Of a stretch of 64,000 nucleotides of DNA, positions 42,062 through 50,414 are shown in pieces; position 1 is the stretch's first letter, and each line of letters begins with the position of its first letter. The notes below the pieces were generated by a model that was given only the letters and a program-made list of their open reading frames with translations, did not search any database and was not told where the DNA came from. The translations under genes and the position numbers were made by a program. Origin of the DNA: JAIPAN01 sp040403555 (GTDB lineage Bacteria > Bacteroidota > Bacteroidia > Sphingobacteriales > Sphingobacteriaceae); assembly GCA_040403555.1 (NCBI GenBank), contig JBBAKN010000003.1, positions 186,001 to 250,000 of the forward strand, read 5' to 3'.

Positions 42062-42949
42062 ATGTTACGCATCCAACACATTGTAAAACAATATGCCCAA
42101 CACCGTGCCCTCGATGATGTGAGCATGGATATTGAAAAAGGCAGCATTTTTGGACTATTAGGTCCAAATGGAGCTGGAAAAACCTCTCTTATTCGCATTA
42201 TTAACCAAATTACCGCACCCGATAGTGGCGACGTATTTTTTAATGGAGAAAAACTAAACCCCAAGCACATTGCCAAAATTGGCTACCTACCCGAAGAACG
42301 TGGCTTGTACAAAAAAATGGAAATTGGCGAACAAGCCTTATACCTAGCCCAGCTCAAGGGACTTTCTAGAGCCGAGGCCACCAAGCGCATAAAATATTGG
42401 TTCGAAAAAATGGACATGCAAGGCTGGTGGAACAAAAAAGTGGAAGATTTAAGTAAAGGCATGCAACAAAAAGTCCAGTTTGTAGCCACCGTATTGCACG
42501 AACCAGAACTGATCATTTTAGATGAACCTTTTTCGGGTTTCGACCCGGTAAATGCCGAAATCATTACCCAAGAAATTTTAGAATTAAACCAAAAAGGTGC
42601 CACCATTATTTTTTCTACCCATCGCATGGAATCGGTAGAGCAATTGTGCGACAGCATTGCCTTGATAAACAAATCGCATAAAATTTTAGATGGTAAGGTA
42701 AGTGACATTAAAAACAGCTACCGTAACAATACCTTCCACATCGAATTCACAGGGCAATTTCCTGCCGAAAAAGCCGATTTATTTAGCATTGTTTCTACGG
42801 ACAAGCCACATAAAATTCGTATTAAAATAGCGGAGGGCAAAACTCCTAACGAGGTGTTAAGCTACCTATTGCCACACATTCAAATTCAGCAACTAAGCGA
42901 AGTGATACCTAGCATAAACGATATTTTTATTCAAAAAGTAAGCAATTAA
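42062..42949 (+). CDS. ABC transporter ATP-binding protein, NatA-like
   Basis: The 295-residue protein has Walker A GPNGAGKTS (about 35-43), a Q-loop, the signature DLSKGMQQKVQF, Walker B LIILDEPFSGFDP and H-loop FSTHRME. It is followed by a C-terminal domain of about 80 residues seen in NatA/YhaQ-type exporters. It powers the permease encoded four bases downstream. Substrate is unknown; sodium or drug export is known for some relatives. Confidence 0.9.
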   Translation: MLRIQHIVKQYAQHRALDDVSMDIEKGSIFGLLGPNGAGKTSLIRIINQITAPDSGDVFFNGEKLNPKHIAKIGYLPEERGLYKKMEIGEQALYLAQLKGLSRAEATKRIKYWFEKMDMQGWWNKKVEDLSKGMQQKVQFVATVLHEPELIILDEPFSGFDPVNAEIITQEILELNQKGATIIFSTHRMESVEQLCDSIALINKSHKILDGKVSDIKNSYRNNTFHIEFTGQFPAEKADLFSIVSTDKPHKIRIKIAEGKTPNEVLSYLLPHIQIQQLSEVIPSINDIFIQKVSN

Positions 42950-42953
42950 TCTT

Positions 42954-44264
42954 ATGAACAAAGTTTTACTCATCATTCAGCGTGAATACCTTACCCGTGT
43001 AAAAAAGAAATCGTTTTTATTGATGACTTTTTTGGTGCCCGCCCTTATTATTGGTATGTATGTACTTATTGCCTACTTATCGGTAAACGGAGCAGATAAG
43101 GCTACCGAAGTTCAGGTATACGACGAAAGTGGTATTTTTACATCGGAATTTAAAAATACCGAAACCGTAAGTTTTAGCGCTGGAAAAACATCCTTTGCAG
43201 AAGCCAAAAAAGAAGCAGCCACCAACGAAGAAGGCTTTATTTTGCATATTCCGAAAGATATTGAAGAATTGAGCAAAGTAGAATTGTACTCGAAAAAGAA
43301 AGTGGGTTTATCTACTTTGAGTACCATAAATAACCAGTTAGAAGAAATTTTACGGAACAAACAATTGAAGGATGCTGGCATTGATGCCAAAACCCTAGCA
43401 ACTATCAAACCCGATATCAGCATAGATTCTAAAGAGTTAACGGCAGAAGGTGAAAAAGATAGCAGTGCCGGTGCAGCTTATGCCATTGGCTTTGCCGCCG
43501 CCATTCTCATCTACTTTTCGCTATTTATTTATGGCTCCCAAGTCATGCGTGGCGTTATCGAAGAAAAAACGAGTCGCATTGTAGAAGTAATTATTTCATC
43601 GGTAAAACCATTCCAACTCATGTTGGGTAAAATTATAGGCATTGGCTTGGTTGGGATTACCCAGTTTACCTTATGGATTGTACTATCAACCACCTTAGTA
43701 GGCACAGCCAGTAAAATTTTGTTAAAAGACAAGGTGAGTAGCGTAAAAACAGAATTGGTAGAAGGTAAACAAAACAAGGCCATTGCTGAAGCCAGTACTA
43801 ACCCCGCATTAACGGTTATTAATGCCGTGAAAACACTAAATCTGACCTACATTTTCACTTGTTTTTTGGTATATTTTTTAGGTGGATACCTAATTTATAG
43901 TGCCTTATTTGCCGCGGTAGGTTCGGCAGTAGATAACGAAACAGAAACGCAGCAATTTATGCTGCCCATTACCTTACCCTTGCTTTTTACCTACATCATG
44001 TCCTTCACTTTTATTCTCAATAACCCGGATAGCAGCCTTTCTTTTTGGTTGAGTATTATCCCGTTCACCTCCCCTATAGCTATGATGGTTCGTTTACCAT
44101 TTGGGGTGCCCGATTGGCAATTGGCCCTTTCCATTGTTTTATTAATTGGCGGGTTTATTCTCACCACCTGGATTGCCGCTAAAATTTACCGTGTAGGTAT
44201 TTTAATGTACGGCAAAAAAGCAAGCTATAAAGAATTGGCAAAATGGTTGTTTTATAAAGAGTAA
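42954..44264 (+). CDS. ABC transporter permease, NatB/YhaP-like
   Basis: The 436-residue permease has an N-terminal transmembrane helix (about 20-42), a large extracytoplasmic domain (about 45-180) and five or six more helices in the second half. GVIEEKTSRIVEVIISSVKP follows the second helix, the hallmark of ABC-2 type NatB proteins. It works with the ATPase encoded just before it. The M24 peptidase gene starts at the base after its stop, so all three are probably one transcript. Confidence 0.9.
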   Translation: MNKVLLIIQREYLTRVKKKSFLLMTFLVPALIIGMYVLIAYLSVNGADKATEVQVYDESGIFTSEFKNTETVSFSAGKTSFAEAKKEAATNEEGFILHIPKDIEELSKVELYSKKKVGLSTLSTINNQLEEILRNKQLKDAGIDAKTLATIKPDISIDSKELTAEGEKDSSAGAAYAIGFAAAILIYFSLFIYGSQVMRGVIEEKTSRIVEVIISSVKPFQLMLGKIIGIGLVGITQFTLWIVLSTTLVGTASKILLKDKVSSVKTELVEGKQNKAIAEASTNPALTVINAVKTLNLTYIFTCFLVYFLGGYLIYSALFAAVGSAVDNETETQQFMLPITLPLLFTYIMSFTFILNNPDSSLSFWLSIIPFTSPIAMMVRLPFGVPDWQLALSIVLLIGGFILTTWIAAKIYRVGILMYGKKASYKELAKWLFYKE

Positions 44265-44942
44265 ATGGATCTAGCGAAGAAGAATTTAATTGACGCCGAA
44301 GCAAAAGCCTTAGCTTTATTTCAAGCAATAGAAAAGCAAAGCCTTATACGTCCAGGTATTAGCGAAGAAGATTTAAATAAAGAAGTTTTCGAACTGGCTT
44401 TTTCTTTATTTGGGATAGAAAAATACTGGCATAAACGCATTATTCGTGCAGGCAAAAACACGCTCCTACCCTATAACGAAAATCCACCCAACCTACTCAT
44501 TCAGGAAAACGACATGTTGTTTTTCGATTTTGGGCCCATATTTGACGAATGGGAAGCCGATTTTGGTAGAACCTTTGTGTTAGGAGATGATACCGAAAAA
44601 TTAAAACTTCAAGCTGATTTATACCCGGTTTGGGAAGAGTGTAAAGCTTATTTCGATAGCAAAACTTCGCTTACAGGTGCTGCATATTACGAAAAAATTG
44701 TACGCATTGCTGAGGGGTATGGCTGGTTATTTGGCAGCGAAATTGGCGGACATATTATCGGAAAATTTCCGCACGAACGCTTGGAAAAAGAAGTGAAAGA
44801 TCATTACATCCACCGCGATAATCATACCGATTTATTTGCCAAAGATGCATTAGGAAATGTTAGAAATTGGATATTAGAAATTCATTTAATTAACCCCAAA
44901 AGAGAGTTTGGGGGATTTTTTGAGCAGTTGTTAACGGTGTAA
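44265..44942 (+). CDS. M24 family metallopeptidase (aminopeptidase P-like fold)
   Basis: The 225-residue protein is a pita-bread fold peptidase without the N-terminal domain of classical aminopeptidase P. Candidate metal ligands are FDFGP, ADFGRTF, GGHIIGKFPHE, ILEIHL and the Glu of FFEQLL, so the five-ligand set appears present. It should remove N-terminal residues from small peptides or act on a related substrate. It begins directly after the permease stop and overlaps the convergent maf gene by 12 bases. Confidence 0.85.
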   Translation: MDLAKKNLIDAEAKALALFQAIEKQSLIRPGISEEDLNKEVFELAFSLFGIEKYWHKRIIRAGKNTLLPYNENPPNLLIQENDMLFFDFGPIFDEWEADFGRTFVLGDDTEKLKLQADLYPVWEECKAYFDSKTSLTGAAYYEKIVRIAEGYGWLFGSEIGGHIIGKFPHERLEKEVKDHYIHRDNHTDLFAKDALGNVRNWILEIHLINPKREFGGFFEQLLTV

Positions 44943-45500
44943 TTTCACCAACTCTTCATATAAACGGTGCGTAGGCAAGCCCACCACATTGGTATAAGAG
45001 CCCACAATTTTATCAATACCCACAAGGCCAATCCATTCTTGAATGCCATAAGCGCCTGCTTTATCCATAGGTTGGCCGGTAGCTATATAATATTGAATCT
45101 GCTCAGGTGTTAATGATCTAAAGTACACTTCAGATTTTTCGTAAAAAGAATGAAATTGATGGTCTTTTAAAATACAAACGCCGGTAATTACTTCATGTTT
45201 ACGGCCAGATAATTGCGAAAGAATTGCAAAAGCATGAGCTGCATCATCGGGTTTGCCCAAAATTTGCCCATCAATAACTACCAAAGTATCTGCGGTAATA
45301 ACCACTTCACCAGTTGTATCTTCATCAAAAGCTTTGGCTTTTTTTTCGGCAATATAAACGGCTACTTCTTCTGGGCTCAACTGTTCGGGGTAGCTTTCGT
45401 CTACTTCTTTTAATACCACCCTAAAATCGAGGCCTAAAAGGGAAAGTAATTCTTGCCTGCGTGGCGATTTAGAGGCTAAAATAAGTGGAGGAAAATTCAT
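44931..45500 (-). CDS. maf: Maf-like nucleotide pyrophosphatase
   Basis: The 189-residue protein has the Maf signature LASKSPRRQELL at residues 7-18, the catalytic/ligand region EVDESYPE, ITADTLVVIDGQILGKP and the C-terminal YTNVVGLP. Maf/YhdE enzymes hydrolyse dTTP, UTP and modified nucleotides and have been linked to septum inhibition. It is the last gene of the unit fdx-iscX-kdsC-maf, two bases after the HAD gene. Confidence 0.95.
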   Translation of the reverse strand: MNFPPLILASKSPRRQELLSLLGLDFRVVLKEVDESYPEQLSPEEVAVYIAEKKAKAFDEDTTGEVVITADTLVVIDGQILGKPDDAAHAFAILSQLSGRKHEVITGVCILKDHQFHSFYEKSEVYFRSLTPEQIQYYIATGQPMDKAGAYGIQEWIGLVGIDKIVGSYTNVVGLPTHRLYEELVKLHR

Positions 45501-45502
45501 GT

Positions 45503-46018
45503 TTAAGCTTTTGCCGAAGGATCTTCATCGGCCCATAGGCCTTGTACTTTTAATACTTTTTCTATGACATCGCGAACGCAACCTTGGCCACCTTTAACTG
45601 GGGAAATATATGCCGAAATGGCTTTTATCTCTTCGGCAGCATCGGCGGGGCAGGTTGGCAAACCTACTAATTGCATTACCGGATAATCGGGCACATCATC
45701 GCCCATGTATAAAATATGATTGGCACTTAAATCATAGGCTAACAAAAATTCTTCAAACTTTTCAGTTTTATGTTCTACGCCTACATATACATCGCTAATA
45801 CCCAAGCTGGTTAAACGGCTTACAATACTTTGCGAACGACCGCCGGTAATAATGGCAATCTTAAATCCTCTTTTTACGGCTAGTTGTAGGGCATAGCCAT
45901 CTTTAATACTAAATCGGCGTAATTGCTCACCACTTTCGGTTACCAATACGGTACCGTCGGTAAGTACGCCATCTACGTCAAAAACAAAAGCAGTTATTTG
46001 AGAAAGCTTGGCTAGCAT
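45503..46018 (-). CDS. KdsC-like HAD phosphatase
   Basis: The 171-residue protein is a C0-type HAD phosphatase with motif I DVDGVLTDG (Asp14 and Asp16), motif II ITGG and motif III YMGDDVPDYPVM. It resembles 3-deoxy-D-manno-octulosonate 8-phosphate phosphatase, an LPS-core enzyme that works as a tetramer. It is tightly linked to iscX and maf with two- to three-base gaps. Activity on KDO-8-P is likely but relatives use other sugar phosphates. Confidence 0.88.
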   Translation of the reverse strand: MLAKLSQITAFVFDVDGVLTDGTVLVTESGEQLRRFSIKDGYALQLAVKRGFKIAIITGGRSQSIVSRLTSLGISDVYVGVEHKTEKFEEFLLAYDLSANHILYMGDDVPDYPVMQLVGLPTCPADAAEEIKAISAYISPVKGGQGCVRDVIEKVLKVQGLWADEDPSAKA

Positions 46019-46021
46019 GGT

Positions 46022-46264
46022 TTATTGGTTATCACGCCATTCGTACACCCAAGCCGATTGAATTTGCTCTAAATGGCCTTCGTTACATTCTTCACGAGTG
46101 CCTGCAAAAGCGGGTAGGCTGAGTACCCATTCTATCAATTCGGTAAAACGAATGCGGTATATTTTAGACTCGGTAAATTCGTCGCCAAATTTTTCGTGTA
46201 AGCCCATCGCAATGTCTTCGTAATCGTTCCAATGAATGGGTAGGGCGTATTTATCTTGTATCAT
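46022..46264 (-). CDS. iscX: Fe-S assembly protein IscX
   Basis: The 80-residue acidic protein matches IscX/YfhJ: PIHWNDYEDIAMGLHEKFGD, then YRIRFTELIEWVLSLPAFAG and a closing WVYEW. It binds iron and the cysteine desulfurase IscS and regulates cluster assembly. It follows a 2Fe-2S ferredoxin gene by two bases, the same order as at the end of proteobacterial isc operons, though hscA and hscB are elsewhere in this window. Confidence 0.93.
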   Translation of the reverse strand: MIQDKYALPIHWNDYEDIAMGLHEKFGDEFTESKIYRIRFTELIEWVLSLPAFAGTREECNEGHLEQIQSAWVYEWRDNQ

Positions 46265-46266
46265 AA

Positions 46267-46599
46267 TTAGTGTCCTAAAAATTGGCTTTGATCGGGTAAA
46301 GTTACTTCAATATCGCCATTAATGGCTACGCATTGGCAGCCCAAACGTGAAGTGATGTGTGGATTTACTGCACGATCAATAAAATCTTCTTCTTTATCGG
46401 ATATTTCTTGCAAAAAATCCATGCCCTTATTCACATAAATGTGGCAAGTACTACATCCGCATACGCCACCGCAATTATGTTGTAGCTCAATACCGTGATC
46501 CATGCATACATCGAGCACCGATTCGCCTTTGGCAATTTGAAGTTCTAAGGGCTCTTTTCCAGCCTCTTCGAAATTAATTTTAATGTTAAAAATGTTCAT
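46267..46599 (-). CDS. fdx: ISC-type 2Fe-2S ferredoxin
   Basis: The 110-residue adrenodoxin-like ferredoxin has the ligands Cys43-x5-Cys49-x2-Cys52 and Cys88, with extra cysteines at 47 and 90. It supplies electrons in iron-sulfur assembly. It is the first gene of the fdx-iscX-kdsC-maf unit and has a TATTTTTG box seven bases before its ATG. Confidence 0.93.
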   Translation of the reverse strand: MNIFNIKINFEEAGKEPLELQIAKGESVLDVCMDHGIELQHNCGGVCGCSTCHIYVNKGMDFLQEISDKEEDFIDRAVNPHITSRLGCQCVAINGDIEVTLPDQSQFLGH

Positions 46600-46606
46600 T
46601 TCGATG

Positions 46607-46614
46607 CAAAAATA
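46607..46614 (-). promoter_or_regulatory. -7 box of fdx-iscX-kdsC-maf
   Basis: TATTTTTG on the minus strand matches TAnnTTTG and lies seven bases before the fdx ATG, predicting a leaderless or nearly leaderless mRNA. Confidence 0.55.
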
Positions 46615-46643
46615 CTAAAATTAGCTTGGCAAATAATGTACAG

Positions 46644-47402
46644 CTATAAATTAACTATGCTTTGACTTAGGATGCGATAGATTTCCTGTAATTGTGGTTT
46701 GTCTTTGAGAAAATCAAGATGTTTTTGAAGTATTTTTTCATCCTTACGAATAGCCGGACCAGTTTGCACTTCGCTAGGTAAGGCTTGTTGTACGTTTGCA
46801 GCAGTTTCGGCAATTAATGGGCGCAAATAATCGAATGAAATGCCTTTACTTTCTACCAATTGTTGTGCTATGGCGTATACATGGTTGCTAAAGTTGCAAG
46901 CAAATACGGCTGCAATGTGCAGCACCAAGCGTTGCTCCGAAGTCATTTGTATAATTTTAGGCGATAGTTTATGAGCCAAGGCTTCTAACTGCTTGGCTAT
47001 TTCGGGCGAAGAAGCCTCTACCGCAATGGGTACTTGACTAAAATCTACCGCTTTGTCGAAAGAAAAAGTTTGCAAGGGGTATAATACTCCGTAATTAGTG
47101 CTTGCAGCTTTTAGTACATCCATAGCTGTAGAGCCTGAGGTATGAAGCACTATCTTGTCGTCTAAATCTAAGTGTTCAACTAAAGAAAAAATAGCGTCAT
47201 CATTGACGGAAATGATGTATACATCGGCATTTTTGGTTAATTCGGCTAATTCACTTATAGCTTTAGCATGCACCTGTAAGGCTAAAGTTTGCGCATGTGC
47301 AAGTGTGGGACTATATACTTGCGCAACCAATATACCCGCATTATGCAGGGCTTTGCCAACTTGTGTGGCTACTTTACCACTTCCCAACAATACCACATCC
47401 AT
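46644..47402 (-). CDS. Rossmann-fold DUF2520 protein
   Basis: The 252-residue protein has an N-terminal NAD(P)-binding Rossmann domain (VVLLGSGKVATQVGKALHN) and a C-terminal all-helical domain with IAAVFACNFSNHVYAIAQ, the DUF2520 pattern related to short-chain imine or 6-phosphogluconate-type dehydrogenases. HTSGSTAMDVL is a further conserved block. Function is not established. It begins two bases after ccmF and probably ends that transcript; the fdx unit follows with its own promoter. Confidence 0.88.
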   Translation of the reverse strand: MDVVLLGSGKVATQVGKALHNAGILVAQVYSPTLAHAQTLALQVHAKAISELAELTKNADVYIISVNDDAIFSLVEHLDLDDKIVLHTSGSTAMDVLKAASTNYGVLYPLQTFSFDKAVDFSQVPIAVEASSPEIAKQLEALAHKLSPKIIQMTSEQRLVLHIAAVFACNFSNHVYAIAQQLVESKGISFDYLRPLIAETAANVQQALPSEVQTGPAIRKDEKILQKHLDFLKDKPQLQEIYRILSQSIVNL

Positions 47403-47404
47403 AG

Positions 47405-49849
47405 TTAAGTAGTTTTAAGTTCCTTAAGTCTACGCAAAATAGCCAAGAAAAAACCAATGGTCATGAGTATGGTGCCACCCCAGAAAAAGTTAATGTAAGG
47501 GAAAACGATGGCTTTCATTACAATCCATTTTTTCTCGGCCGGAGGGCGTTGAAAAACGGTTAATTCTAGACTATTGTTTTTGGGGTTAATATTGGTGAAA
47601 CGTAGTTTTAAACCTAGTTCTTCAATGGTTTTACCAAAGTCGTACACATTTCCATCTTTTATTACAAAAACGGGATCTATAATTTGTGTTTTTGCTTTTG
47701 ATAGTACTTCCAAGCTAAGCGCTACCGATACATCGGTTGCACTTAATGGCATATTGTTTACATGCACGCCTTTTTTAATTGCTTTTACCACAATTTTAGC
47801 ATCGCGAACAGAAATGGTATCTCCCAACTTTACAGCACGAATACTTGGCTTTCCAAAATCTTCCTCTTCGCTATGGCCTTCATGTGCTTCGTGTGTAGCT
47901 TCTTCTTTTAAAGGCACGCTACTTACATGCGTATAAATATCTTTCCAGAGGTAATGGCGGGTATCTGGCGAAGCAATAATTTGGCGCATTTTAACATTTT
48001 GTTGCGCATTCGGGTACAAATCAAAATTCTCTGTTACTTTAGCTGTTTTGCGGTCAATTACCTGATAATTTACTCGGTACAAGGTATTGGGACCACTTAC
48101 AGAATCGCCCAAATAAGTAACCGTGTACTTATCCATTTTTATGGGCTCGTTTAAATACAAAATAACGTTTTCTCTCGGGTTATTATCTTTAGCAAACTCT
48201 TGCCCAAAACCAATTCCAGAATTATTTACAGAAATTATTTTGTTGGTAGCGGCGGCAACCATCGCTCCTATCAATAAAAGTGCGAAGCCTATGTGCGCTA
48301 GGGCTGAACCTGCTAGTTTCCATTTACCCAAAATGGCGTTGTACAAAATACCGATATTACACACTACAGAAAATACGGAACTAAACATGAGCAACATAAA
48401 CATTGGGTTGGTATAAATACCTGCTATGTAACCTGCTACGGCGGTTAGTACGGCGGCAATAAGTGCTGCTCGGCCTAACTGAACATAAAATGATCGTATA
48501 TCTGTTTTTTTGTATTTAAGAAACTGGCTAAAGCCCGAAATAAATGCCACAACTAAGGCAAAAGGCAATTGCCATTTATTATAATGGGCAATTACTTGGG
48601 TGGGTGGAGCAATTTCGGTACCAAAAATTTTATTAAAAACAGGGATAGACGTGGTTGCCAAAATTTGCAAACAAGCTAAACCTAGGACTATAGCGCCAAC
48701 AAATAACCAAAATTCACGTGAGTATGTTTCTTCTTCTTTTGCAGAAAATGGCATGTATTTCCAGCGTTTTAAAACCAATATTAAAGCAACGAGCGTAAAC
48801 ACACCAATAAATACGAGCAATTGCCAAAACATACCTAAATCGGTAAATGAATGTACAGAGGTTTCACCTAAAATGCCACTTCGTGTTAAGAAAGAAGCAT
48901 ATAATACCAACACAAAACTTACCAGCGTAAGAAAGGTAGCGGTAAAATAGGCTTGTCCAGAATGTTTGTAGGCTAATAAAACATGTACGGCGGCAATAAG
49001 TGTAATCCATGGAATTAGGGAGGCATTTTCTACCGGATCCCAAGCCCAAAAACCACCAAAATTGAGCGCTTCATATGCCCAAAAGGAACCCATAATAATT
49101 CCCGCTCCTAAAACCATTACGGCAAATAATGCCCAAGGCAAAGCCATACTAATCCACTCGGTATAGCGTTTTTGCCACAAGCCTGCTAAGGCATAGGCAA
49201 AGGGTACGATCATAGAGGCAAAGCCTAAAAACAAGGTAGGCGGATGGATAACCATCCAGTAGTTTTGAAGCAAGGGATTGAGGCCATTACCATCGGCTAC
49301 CATGCTTAAATATTCTGGACGTGCAAAAATAGGAGCCTGTACGGCATCTCTTAATAAAATGAAGGGTGAACTTCCTACTCGAATGCCTAAAATTTCAACG
49401 CCTAACAACATAGAGGCCAAAAATGTTTGCGATAGCATAATCACCACCATTACCGGTGGCTCCCACGATTTTGCTTTTCGAACTAATACAAAGCCTAAAA
49501 CAGATTGCCAAAAGGTCCAGAGCCAAAAACTACCCTCTTGCCCTTCCCAAAAACATGAAATAATATAATATACGGGCAGAGATTTTGAAGAGTGCGCCCA
49601 AGCATAATGGTATTCGAAAAGATGATTGTAAATTATATAAAATAAGCAGGTTCCAATTCCTATAATTGCCAATAAATTGACGAAATAAGCCGAACGAGCA
49701 ATTTTTAACCACGAGCCATCAGGCTTATCTTTTATGGTTTCGAAATAATAACTTAGGGTAGCTAATAGTGCCGCAGCAAATGACAATACAACAAAAAACT
49801 GGCCTAATTTACCTGGCCAAAGGTGTTCACCTATAAAAACAGTATCCAT
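47405..49849 (-). CDS. ccmF: Cytochrome c maturation protein CcmF
   Basis: The 814-residue inner-membrane protein has many transmembrane helices and the tryptophan-rich heme-handling loop WGGFWAWDPVENASL (about residue 268), with conserved periplasmic histidines such as MVIHPPTLFLGF. It belongs to the heme lyase part of cytochrome c System I and should ligate heme from CcmE to apocytochrome. It follows ccmE by three bases. CcmH and CcmG are not in the window. Confidence 0.93.
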   Translation of the reverse strand: MDTVFIGEHLWPGKLGQFFVVLSFAAALLATLSYYFETIKDKPDGSWLKIARSAYFVNLLAIIGIGTCLFYIIYNHLFEYHYAWAHSSKSLPVYYIISCFWEGQEGSFWLWTFWQSVLGFVLVRKAKSWEPPVMVVIMLSQTFLASMLLGVEILGIRVGSSPFILLRDAVQAPIFARPEYLSMVADGNGLNPLLQNYWMVIHPPTLFLGFASMIVPFAYALAGLWQKRYTEWISMALPWALFAVMVLGAGIIMGSFWAYEALNFGGFWAWDPVENASLIPWITLIAAVHVLLAYKHSGQAYFTATFLTLVSFVLVLYASFLTRSGILGETSVHSFTDLGMFWQLLVFIGVFTLVALILVLKRWKYMPFSAKEEETYSREFWLFVGAIVLGLACLQILATTSIPVFNKIFGTEIAPPTQVIAHYNKWQLPFALVVAFISGFSQFLKYKKTDIRSFYVQLGRAALIAAVLTAVAGYIAGIYTNPMFMLLMFSSVFSVVCNIGILYNAILGKWKLAGSALAHIGFALLLIGAMVAAATNKIISVNNSGIGFGQEFAKDNNPRENVILYLNEPIKMDKYTVTYLGDSVSGPNTLYRVNYQVIDRKTAKVTENFDLYPNAQQNVKMRQIIASPDTRHYLWKDIYTHVSSVPLKEEATHEAHEGHSEEEDFGKPSIRAVKLGDTISVRDAKIVVKAIKKGVHVNNMPLSATDVSVALSLEVLSKAKTQIIDPVFVIKDGNVYDFGKTIEELGLKLRFTNINPKNNSLELTVFQRPPAEKKWIVMKAIVFPYINFFWGGTILMTIGFFLAILRRLKELKTT

Positions 49850-49852
49850 ATT

Positions 49853-50254
49853 TTAGCTTTGCTGTAGAGTAGATTTCACTTCCACCTGATCTTTATTGTA
49901 TTTTGAAGGGCATTTCATTAAAATTTTAGAAGCATGAAACTCCTCTCCAACCATTTTCCCGGTTAAGACAATTTGTTCTGAACGTTCAAAATCTTGTGGT
50001 TTAGTGCCTGTAAAAACAATCTTACAAGCCGTTCCCTTGTTATCTTTCACATAAAATGAAAAATAATTGGCGTCTTTTTTGGGATTATAAACCATGTCCT
50101 TGGCCAAATCTAAACGGCCAACCACGTGTAATTCAGCCGCGGAGTCTTTGGCATCGTTAAAACTTCCATAGGTACTAGAATCGGCATAGGTAGAAATAAT
50201 AACGCCAATAGCTACGGCAATAATACCAATTAAAAGAATGGCACTTTTTTTCAT
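49853..50254 (-). CDS. ccmE: Heme chaperone CcmE, CxxxY type
   Basis: The 133-residue protein has an N-terminal membrane anchor and an OB-fold periplasmic domain (ELHVVGRLDLAKDM). The heme-attachment motif is KCPSKY, with Cys115 and Tyr119, in place of the HxxxY of E. coli. CxxxY-type CcmE proteins are described from Desulfovibrio and archaea. It receives heme exported with CcmC and passes it to CcmF. I chose the ATG at 50254. A TATTTTTG box lies at 50288-50295. Confidence 0.9.
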   Translation of the reverse strand: MKKSAILLIGIIAVAIGVIISTYADSSTYGSFNDAKDSAAELHVVGRLDLAKDMVYNPKKDANYFSFYVKDNKGTACKIVFTGTKPQDFERSEQIVLTGKMVGEEFHASKILMKCPSKYNKDQVEVKSTLQQS

Positions 50255-50287
50255 ACTGAAAGTATAATTTGAATAAAAATTAGTATA

Positions 50288-50295
50288 CAAAAATA
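50288..50295 (-). promoter_or_regulatory. -7 box of the ccmE-ccmF-DUF2520 unit
   Basis: TATTTTTG on the minus strand matches TAnnTTTG, 33 bases before the ccmE ATG and downstream of the gdh terminator, so ccmE-ccmF can be expressed independently of gdh. Confidence 0.5.
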
Positions 50296-50362
50296 AGGAT
50301 TATCCGAGGGAGAAAACGAATAATTAGAGCTTTAATTAACGAACTTTACGCAATTTATACAC

Positions 50363-50399
50363 AAAAAAAGGGAAGCCGTAGACGGCTTCCCTTTTTTTG
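50363..50399. terminator. Strong terminator between gdh and ccmE
   Basis: AAAGGGAAGCCGT and ACGGCTTCCCTTT form a long perfect stem with A and T runs on either side. On the minus strand it follows the glutamate dehydrogenase stop. Confidence 0.92.
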
Positions 50400-50414
50400 T
50401 AGAGTTGGCTGTAT

